A stretch of DNA of 31,888 nucleotides from contig CYKH01001747.1 in NCBI GenBank assembly GCA_001460835.1, positions 1 through 31,888 of the forward strand. Reading direction: 5' to 3'. Position 1 is the first letter of the stretch. Each line of letters begins with the position of its first letter. Below are positions 26,217-31,888 of this stretch, one piece after another. Position numbers and translations under genes: made by a program. Under the pieces are notes generated by a model, which made no database searches, was not told the origin of the DNA, and saw only the letters and a program-made list of their open reading frames with translations. The DNA is from Bodo saltans (Eukaryota > Euglenozoa > Kinetoplastea > Eubodonida > Bodonidae).

Positions 26217-27287
26217 ATGCCATCGCTGCCCTTTCATCAAGGGTTCGCAGGGCAATCTGTTCGGTGCAACCCTTGGATCCCGAGCCAATTTATTATCACT
26301 GCAGCAGACAACTTCGGTGTCACGGGCAGCGGTAAGGTGTACCTCGTGGAGTGGTTGCCGGATCACCCTCCGAATGCGCCCATGAAAGTCATTGGCTGCT
26401 TCGGCACCAGCGACGGTGCGTTCGATGCTTGCTTTAGTGAAATGGATCCCAACATCATTGCTGTTGCGTGTGGCGATGGGGTCAAGCTTTACAACATCCA
26501 AAGCGCATTCAACTGCGATGGTGCAATGCCCCTGGTGGCACCACATGACCACCAAGGGGAAGTTGTGTGTGCTGCATGGAACCAAGTTTCAAAAGATTCG
26601 TTTTACACATCATCTTGGGACGGAACTGTGCGAGTTTGGGGCGCACTCCAACCGCAAACCGCAGCGATGGTCCTGCAAGGCCACATGAAGGAGGTGTATG
26701 AAGTCTCACCTGCGCCGCGCGATGCCCATTTGTTGCTATCATGCAGCGGGGACGGCTTCTGGAAGCTGTGGGATGTGCGTAAAGGTCCCCAGGCCGTTAT
26801 TGGTGCGCCAGGACACAACAATCAAATCATTCTCTCGATTGATTGGAATAAATATGATCCCAACTGTTTTCTCACGGGTGGGGTCGATCAATTGGTGAAG
26901 CTGTGGGATATTCGACGTCCGCAGCAAGAGGCGATGGTGTTGCGAGGGCATCAAGGTCCTGTCCGCCGTGTGAGGTGCTCACCTCATGCAAGGACGCAAG
27001 TTGCGTCTTCTGGTTATGACTATCGGGTTGCAATGTGGGATCTTGGAAGACCTCAAAGACCGCTCACCCATCGCTACGAGCAGCACAAAGAATTTGTTGT
27101 GGGACTGGACTGGTCGCTCATAGCTCCTGGGTGCGTGGTGAGCGCAGCATGGGATGGCTTTGCATTTTTTCAGCAAGCTGGTCTTCCACCAACTCATTCA
27201 CCGCCATGCCCACTGGCGCCAGCACTACCACCTCCTCGAGGCCCTGGAAACCGTCGTCGTGGGCAAGGTGGGCCAATGGCTAGGTAA
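26217..27287 (+). CDS. PEX7: PEX7, peroxisomal/glycosomal PTS2 import receptor (WD40)
   Basis: The protein as read has 356 residues. A WD40 propeller begins with GFAGQSVRCNPWIP and the NFGVTGSGKVYL segment (32-43), equivalent to the HYGIAG-type start of PEX7. Further blades include GDGVKLYNI, WDGTVRVWG, GHMKEVYEV, GDGFWKLWDVRKG, GGVDQLVKLWDIRR, and YDYRVAMWDLGRP, ending HKEFVVGLDWSL and AAWDG. The HxEFxxGLD motif is typical of PEX7 and separates it from generic WD40 proteins. PEX7 binds N-terminal PTS2 signals in the cytosol and, with PEX5, delivers cargo to peroxisomes, which in kinetoplastids are glycosomes. The start follows family length; the longer frame from 26073 adds 48 hydrophobic residues that cross a splice tract. 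The last 35 residues are Pro/Arg/Gly-rich and may reflect a frameshift near 27165 (see findings). Confidence 0.9.
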   Translation: MPSLPFHQGFAGQSVRCNPWIPSQFIITAADNFGVTGSGKVYLVEWLPDHPPNAPMKVIGCFGTSDGAFDACFSEMDPNIIAVACGDGVKLYNIQSAFNCDGAMPLVAPHDHQGEVVCAAWNQVSKDSFYTSSWDGTVRVWGALQPQTAAMVLQGHMKEVYEVSPAPRDAHLLLSCSGDGFWKLWDVRKGPQAVIGAPGHNNQIILSIDWNKYDPNCFLTGGVDQLVKLWDIRRPQQEAMVLRGHQGPVRRVRCSPHARTQVASSGYDYRVAMWDLGRPQRPLTHRYEQHKEFVVGLDWSLIAPGCVVSAAWDGFAFFQQAGLPPTHSPPCPLAPALPPPRGPGNRRRGQGGPMAR

Positions 27288-27365
27288 CATTTCTCGTTTC
27301 TTGTTCCCTGCGATCTGCAACGAACTCTCCTTTCTTCGCCAGAGCTCGAAAATAATGAATGAGTA

Positions 27366-27389
27366 CTTTTTTTTCTTTTTTTCTTGCAG
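27366..27389 (+). promoter_or_regulatory. Polypyrimidine tract and putative trans-splice acceptor
   Basis: A 20-base run of T with few C (27366-27385) leads into TTGCAG ending at 27389. The ATG at 27426 follows a 36-base leader. A second pyrimidine-rich stretch with CAG lies upstream at about 27300-27342. Confidence 0.65.
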
Positions 27390-27425
27390 TTTCGCTTTAA
27401 GAGGGCCAGAAAGACTTAGTTCAAG

Positions 27426-30400
27426 ATGGCAGATCAATTAGCAGCACATGGGCGAATCACCTCAGAAGCTCGGCGAGTGCTGTCGTCGCGCGAAGTAGAT
27501 AAAACTCTGATGGTTACCCCAAGAGTTGCAGCACCACCAACCACAGCTGCAGCTCGACCGAAATCGGCGAATCCGCTCCTTGTAGAAGAATCTGAGACTC
27601 AAGTTCGAAACGCACTGTTAGCTAGGGAAATTTGGGAGCGCGAAGTCGTGATTCAGTATGCCTCGATAGAGCTCCGCACGAATGTAATGACACCACTTGT
27701 CAATGATATTGTCACCGCTGAACGACAAAACCGTACCGCACTTCGCCTTCAGCAATCTGACGAGATGTCCCTTATTGAGTCCAGTTCAGTTGGCGTCGCA
27801 ATTCGCCGCAATCGAAGTCACGCCCAGCAGTTGTTCGTGCGCCGGTACATGCAACCATCGCCGCCACCAATCCCACAAGATTCACGCGCTGCATCAGCTC
27901 CATCCAATGGCCGTGCAAGTGCACCAGCTGATCCAGCGATGGAGATTCTAGACCGGTACATTACTGCTCGCCAAGCCCGTGCTGATAGTGGTAGCTTCAC
28001 CACAGCGTCGATTGAAGGAGTAGGACCTCGCTTGGGCGCACTAAAGCCTGCTCCGCCTCGCTTGTATCTAGACCTCTCCACCAGTGTTCACCTTCAGAAT
28101 CAGTACACGTATTTTCGTCGTGGCATCGAAGCGGCTGAATTAGATGATCGGAACGAACTTAGTCTTCAGTTTGCAGCTGATGCCGAAGGACTGAAGGAAG
28201 TTGTTAGACGCCGTCAGCACTTGGAGCGCCTTGTGTACTGGCGTGAGGAGCGGGAAGCTCGGCGACTCTTTGAAGATATTCAGCTTCAACTCGTTCGATC
28301 CCTTTGTATGACGGACGACGAAGAAGCATCAGTGAGAGAACTGATTGCAAAGGAAGAAGAAATTGCGTCCGTTCAAATCTGGGAAAGCGAGTACCTCGCG
28401 TATTGTATCGTTGAGCTGAGAGACATGGAGCGATTAGAATCAGGATGCCGTGAAGACATCACTGAAGCGTTCCACACGGAGTCAGCCCTGCGCCTCGTGC
28501 CCAGCATTGAGCAATTGGAGCGCTTCGGCATCATCACGGAGTACATGGAGAAGTGCGAGCGACTATGGTGGCCTGCACTTGGTGATCTTCGCCAGCTTCA
28601 TGTATTTTCGCTCCACGTGCGCTCAAAATGCATTGCGATCCAACGTTTTTTTCGAAAGGTCCAGATGGGTCTTGCAGGATGGCGAAAGACTCATAGATCG
28701 CTTGGTGAATGGATCCTTCAACATCGCTCATGCAAGCGCCACGGAGCAGCGCAGAAATCCTTATCGAACTATCAAAAGTCGCTAGAAGCACAAGTTCAAG
28801 CCATTCTTCAAGAAGCTGAAGATGAACGCGTTGAGCAACAAACTACGTTGATTCATGATGAGCGCACAGCGCGGCTTAATATTGAAACAGAGGATCAATG
28901 GTTCAGGTCAGGATTCATCCGTCGATTCCGCACAGATTGGATTCACGACATAATCCTTCCCAAATTTGGCAAACTCGAACTTCAAGAAGAGCGTGCTCGA
29001 CAAGGGGTCGAGCTCTTTGATGTGGAGTCATCTGTGGAGGAGCTGTTGCAATGGCACAAGGCGTCAATGATAGTCATCGAAGCAAAACGTATGTGCACGC
29101 AACGCGAGTCTCTTGATCGCCTCGTTGTTCTTCATGAGGAAGAGAGCGCGTTTGAAGTCATCCGACTCGCAGCGAAAGAGTCAAAAGCAGCTGTTCAGCA
29201 ACGACAGGAGGACCATTTGACCAGACAATACAACGACAGGGTCACATTGACAGATATGTTTGCTGCATCTAGGCATCAACTAGTTCAAGAAGAGCAGCGC
29301 GAGTTGCTGAATACCTATTTCCTATTCCAGAGATCAATGATGGAATTCTACGCCGTCTCAGCTCGCCTGAGCGGACGGTTAACCATTTTTCAAACGTGGT
29401 TTGCTGGAATCCAAGAACTGTGGTCACAGTTCCTCCTGTGGGGTCACGCAATGTATGGTCGGCAGCTAAAAGAAACATGGCGCTCATCCTCAATTGAAAT
29501 TTCATCCGAACGCTACCTGGAGGCTGCCATCATTGAGAAAAGCGCATTGCTAGTGAGTGGCCCCGATGCTGATCGATATGAATCAATTCAAACAGCATAC
29601 GTCAGTGAGCGTGAAGAAATAGAAAAGCGAGTGGAGCGCCAGTTCCGAGGAGCCAAAACAATCCAAACTTTTTTTCGCAGGTATTTGCTCGGAAAATGTG
29701 GGCGGTCGGGCATGAAAGCTCACCTGCGTCTTGTCTTCTCGGAAAAGCGAGCTATGGCAGACCTGCGGCGGAAAATGGCTTCGCAACGAAACGATATTGC
29801 TCAGTCAAAAAAAGAGCTCGAGGATGAAATTGCAAAATGCAACTTGGAATCTGATGCAGAGTACAACGACCTCATGAAGAAAATCGAAAATTTAGTGGAA
29901 CCGCGGCGCCGTACAGTCATTTCGTCTGAAGAATCGTTTATCGCCCGCATCATGAAGCATAATTTCAATGGCGAGACCATCGACATTCTGAAGTGCAACA
30001 TCAGCGACCTGCACCAGCACGAATCGTACTTCCGCACTAGCATCTTCTCAGAGTGGAAAACTGATCATGCGCAGCGCATCTTGAAACGTCAAGTTGTGTT
30101 CGAGCAAGATGTGAAGATTCGCCCTGCTCAACGAGCTTGGCGGTGTTACATTGCGCGCCAAAAACGAAAATCGTTAGCGAAGGCTCGGTTCGAAACTATT
30201 CCAGGGTTGCACAGGCACGGTCGAATTCAAGTGGAGCTTGACGAATTGAGTGCTTTTACCTTGCAAATCCTCGCTCCCAGTGCTGCCCAGAAACTTCTTC
30301 ATCATCATGTCCACGAATTCCTACTTGGCGAAGCAATCACACAAGAAGAACTTCAACTTCGCATGGTTGTGATTAATTGCGAGCGAAAATTGAGGGCAGA

Positions 30401-31193
30401 GCTGCTTTGGTCTGCTCAGCAGCATGTGCGGTACAGCATCATTGAAACCACAGAACGCAATGATCGCTATTTGCTCAGGGACGTCGTCACTGCGAATAGC
30501 AGTCGTACGGCCACTGCTAGTGCAGAGCGACTCGCGAGATTAGCGTTAGAACATGAACGAGACCTCTTTCTTTTGCGAATGGAGTCTAGAATCGAAAGCG
30601 TTTATCGATCGGCTTTCGAGTGCAACTGCTCTGCCCTTGCTCCGCATTGGGTCGAAATGTCAGAGTCACTTAACCGAACTGCGATTGAGAATGAGAGTTG
30701 CGATCTACTCAGGTGGCCCATGGAACACTACGAGACGAATCAAAGGCTCAAACTCCAGGCCAATGAAGAGTCATCGCGATCATCGCTTATTTTGCTGTAC
30801 CATGAAAGTAACTCAAGAGTCGTGGCCGAAGATCGGCAGCAAAGCATCAAGAATTGGTACGTATGGCTGACTGGTGTTCAAGAAAATCGTCAACGCGCTC
30901 AAATAGAAAACGAGTTTTGCACTTTGTTATCGATGCTCGATATCTCGTTCAAGGAAACAATACATCGCCACAGCGTGTGGAGGTCGTGGTTGACGCAGCT
31001 CGAGCATCCTGCACACTTTGCTGGCGGAGCTGTCGTTTCACGATCATCGCCATTTCTTTATGCGTGCATAAAGCAAGAGGAGGACCTTCGAGCTCGCACT
31101 CTTGCACGGCAAGATCTTGGAGAGTTCTGGTCAGAAATGTCACAACAAAAAGAATACGCTTTTGCTTCGTATCTCAATTTGCGGCTTCACTAA
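27426..31193 (+). CDS. Large IQ-motif coiled-coil protein, probably cytoskeletal
   Basis: This 1255-residue protein is almost entirely charged helix with coiled-coil character from about residue 55 to the end, interrupted by a Pro/Ser/Ala-rich linker at about 140-170. Three IQ-like motifs are visible: CIAIQRFFRKVQMG near 402-415, KTIQTFFRRYLLGK near 744-757, and RPAQRAWRCYIARQKRK near 899-915. IQ motifs usually bind calmodulin or EF-hand light chains. There is no motor, kinase or EF-hand domain, so it is not a myosin. Large IQ/coiled-coil proteins are typical of axonemes and other microtubule structures in flagellates, which makes a flagellar role plausible but unproven. The last eight codons and the TAA stop lie inside the first copy of a 31-bp repeat that continues beyond the gene. 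Confidence 0.85.
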   Translation: MADQLAAHGRITSEARRVLSSREVDKTLMVTPRVAAPPTTAAARPKSANPLLVEESETQVRNALLAREIWEREVVIQYASIELRTNVMTPLVNDIVTAERQNRTALRLQQSDEMSLIESSSVGVAIRRNRSHAQQLFVRRYMQPSPPPIPQDSRAASAPSNGRASAPADPAMEILDRYITARQARADSGSFTTASIEGVGPRLGALKPAPPRLYLDLSTSVHLQNQYTYFRRGIEAAELDDRNELSLQFAADAEGLKEVVRRRQHLERLVYWREEREARRLFEDIQLQLVRSLCMTDDEEASVRELIAKEEEIASVQIWESEYLAYCIVELRDMERLESGCREDITEAFHTESALRLVPSIEQLERFGIITEYMEKCERLWWPALGDLRQLHVFSLHVRSKCIAIQRFFRKVQMGLAGWRKTHRSLGEWILQHRSCKRHGAAQKSLSNYQKSLEAQVQAILQEAEDERVEQQTTLIHDERTARLNIETEDQWFRSGFIRRFRTDWIHDIILPKFGKLELQEERARQGVELFDVESSVEELLQWHKASMIVIEAKRMCTQRESLDRLVVLHEEESAFEVIRLAAKESKAAVQQRQEDHLTRQYNDRVTLTDMFAASRHQLVQEEQRELLNTYFLFQRSMMEFYAVSARLSGRLTIFQTWFAGIQELWSQFLLWGHAMYGRQLKETWRSSSIEISSERYLEAAIIEKSALLVSGPDADRYESIQTAYVSEREEIEKRVERQFRGAKTIQTFFRRYLLGKCGRSGMKAHLRLVFSEKRAMADLRRKMASQRNDIAQSKKELEDEIAKCNLESDAEYNDLMKKIENLVEPRRRTVISSEESFIARIMKHNFNGETIDILKCNISDLHQHESYFRTSIFSEWKTDHAQRILKRQVVFEQDVKIRPAQRAWRCYIARQKRKSLAKARFETIPGLHRHGRIQVELDELSAFTLQILAPSAAQKLLHHHVHEFLLGEAITQEELQLRMVVINCERKLRAELLWSAQQHVRYSIIETTERNDRYLLRDVVTANSSRTATASAERLARLALEHERDLFLLRMESRIESVYRSAFECNCSALAPHWVEMSESLNRTAIENESCDLLRWPMEHYETNQRLKLQANEESSRSSLILLYHESNSRVVAEDRQQSIKNWYVWLTGVQENRQRAQIENEFCTLLSMLDISFKETIHRHSVWRSWLTQLEHPAHFAGGAVVSRSSPFLYACIKQEEDLRARTLARQDLGEFWSEMSQQKEYAFASYLNLRLH

Positions 31194-31232
31194 ATGTACT
31201 GATCTCAATTTGCGGCTTCACTAAATGTACTG
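31171..31232 (+). repeat. 31-bp tandem repeat spanning the stop codon of the IQ-motif gene
   Basis: The 31-base unit starting ATCTCAATTTGCGGCTTCAC occurs at 31171-31201 and again directly at 31202-31232, with a third identical copy at 31441-31471. The first copy includes the final codons (Leu-Asn-Leu-Arg-Leu-His) and stop of the upstream gene. The second copy is the left end of the 239-bp repeat described next. Confidence 0.95.
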
Positions 31233-31679
31233 TAAACAAAAAAATCAGTTGCAAGGATGCCAACAAACACAAAAGCTCCCAAAAGAACCTTATCTGCGAA
31301 CACGAATAACTCCTTTCGCACTTCCTATCCCACTGCGTTGTCACAACGGAAAAAAAGAGGGCCGCCATAACTTTAGCCCACCTGCCATGACAACATGAAC
31401 ATGCGCTGGAGGACGGCAAAAAAAAATGGCGCACCAAACAATCTCAATTTGCGGCTTCACTAAATGTACTGTAAACAAAAAAATCAGTTGCAAGGATGCC
31501 AACAAACACAAAAGCTCCCAAAAGAACCTTATCTGCGAACACGAATAACTCCTTTCGCACTTCCTATCCCACTGCGTTGTCACAACGGAAAAAAAGAGGG
31601 CCGCCATAACTTTAGCCCACCTGCCATGACAACATGAACATGCGCTGGAGGACGGCAAAAAAAAATGGCGCACCAAACA
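31202..31679 (+). repeat. Perfect 239-bp direct tandem duplication
   Basis: Bases 31202-31440 are repeated without visible mismatch at 31441-31679. Each unit begins with the 31-bp element shared with the end of the upstream gene, and contains three runs of seven to nine A and the stretch GAGGGCCGCCATAACTTTAG. It ends in GCACCAAACA. There is no convincing open frame on the + strand. On the - strand the frames that cross it repeat the same peptide and run into the minisatellite, so they are taken as spurious. The identity suggests a recent duplication, gene-conversion homogenisation, or an assembly effect. Confidence 0.95.
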
Positions 31680-31699
31680 AAGCGTTTGTCCACCACACA

Positions 31700-31731
31700 C
31701 TCTCGGTTGCGAAAAAAAATCCAACCGAGAG
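31700..31731. repeat. Inverted repeat: 10-bp perfect stem, 12-base A-rich loop
   Basis: CTCTCGGTTG at 31700-31709 is the exact reverse complement of CAACCGAGAG at 31722-31731. The intervening 12 bases contain eight consecutive A. It sits between the 239-bp repeat and the minisatellite. It could fold as RNA or cruciform DNA; any role, for example in ending transcription, is speculative. Confidence 0.8.
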
Positions 31732-31740
31732 CAGCAGACC

Positions 31741-31888
31741 ATGCGCCACGCATGCACGCACCATGCGCCACGCATGCATGCACGCACCGCTGCGCCACGC
31801 ATGCACGCACCATGCGCCACGCATGCACGCACCACTGCGCCACGCATGCACGCAACGCGCGCCACGCATGCACGCACCATGCGCCACC
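31741..31888. repeat. GC-rich minisatellite, about 6.5 copies of a 22-23 bp unit, running off the window
   Basis: Units begin at 31741, 31763, 31789, 31812, 31834 and 31856, with a partial copy from 31879. The consensus is roughly ATGCGCCACGCATGCACGCA plus CC. The unit at 31763 carries an extra four bases (26 bp), and others vary at the first two to three positions. Each unit has the palindrome GCATGC and much alternating purine-pyrimidine sequence. The array continues past the right edge, so its length is unknown. Confidence 0.92.

Larger units (their letters stand above)
2..31193 (+). other. Unidirectional gene cluster (putative polycistronic transcription unit)
   Basis: Seventeen consecutive genes lie on the + strand with no convincing gene on the - strand. 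All appear intronless, and the gaps of about 115-340 bases contain T/C-rich tracts followed by AG. This matches the directional gene clusters of kinetoplastids, in which long precursor transcripts are cut by coupled trans-splicing and polyadenylation. The organism is inferred from architecture alone; no spliced-leader gene is present in the window. The cluster appears to stop, or at least be interrupted, at the repeat block starting near 31171. Confidence 0.75.

Noticed and set aside
31341-31880. 179-residue open frame on the - strand across the repeats
   Set aside because: It reads through both 239-bp copies and the minisatellite, giving repeated peptide blocks; no domain is seen and a T-rich tract on that strand is just the complement of the A runs. 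A convergent gene further right cannot be excluded.
31741-31888. CRISPR-like array
   Set aside because: Units are directly adjacent with no unique spacers, vary in length and sequence, and the setting is eukaryotic; it is a minisatellite.
1-31888. tRNA, rRNA or snoRNA genes, spliced-leader genes, transposons
   Set aside because: None was recognised by eye in any gap; most gaps are under 220 bases and look like untranslated leader and trailer sequence. A covariance-model scan could still find a snoRNA.

Overview
The window reads as a nuclear chromosome segment of a kinetoplastid protist, most likely a free-living bodonid such as Bodo saltans. This rests on architecture, not on a database match. 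Sixteen complete genes and one partial gene all lie on the + strand. None shows an intron. Gaps between genes are short (about 115-340 bp). Upstream of most start codons there is a T/C-rich tract followed by an AG, as expected for spliced-leader trans-splicing of a polycistronic transcript. No bacterial ribosome binding sites, operons with overlapping stops and starts, or mobile-element genes are seen.

Layout from left to right: the 3' end of an unidentified gene (2-352); RIO1-type kinase (521-2179); a membrane protein with a predicted signal sequence (2393-3370); a very large ATRX/ARIP4-like SNF2 ATPase (3530-8500); a small glycine-rich membrane protein (8715-9299); a WW-domain protein (9641-12796); the U3 snoRNP WD40 protein RRP9/U3-55K (12983-14833); a coiled-coil protein (15032-16468); a KSP/TPR-motif basic protein (16611-17525); a PUS1/TruA-type tRNA pseudouridine synthase (17817-19280); a small unknown protein (19424-19804); the U3 snoRNP protein MPP10 (19919-21748); an unknown protein (21943-23247); a long coiled-coil protein (23375-25525); a 104-residue basic protein (25698-26012); the peroxisomal/glycosomal PTS2 receptor PEX7 (26217-27287); and a 1255-residue IQ-motif coiled-coil protein (27426-31193). 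The last 0.7 kb holds no convincing gene: a perfect 239-bp tandem duplication, a hairpin, and a GC-rich 22-bp minisatellite that runs off the window.

Functionally, three genes belong to small-subunit ribosome biogenesis (RIO1, RRP9, MPP10) and one modifies RNA (PUS1). Several others (IQ/coiled-coil and KSP/TPR proteins) would suit the cytoskeleton or flagellum, but that is inference. In this kind of genome, neighbours share a transcript without necessarily sharing a pathway.

Six start codons were moved downstream of the longest open frame. In four cases (16611, 19424, 23375, 26217) the upstream extension crosses a T/C-rich tract with an AG or leaves too little room for trans-splicing. At 9641 the same argument is weaker. 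At 2393 the longer frame has no ATG at all. No new defence or mobile system was found. The points most worth a second look are the large novel C-terminal half of the SNF2 protein, the splice-tract pseudo-signal peptides, the uncertain reading frame at the PEX7 C terminus, and the repeat block at the right end, whose duplicated unit includes the last codons of a gene.
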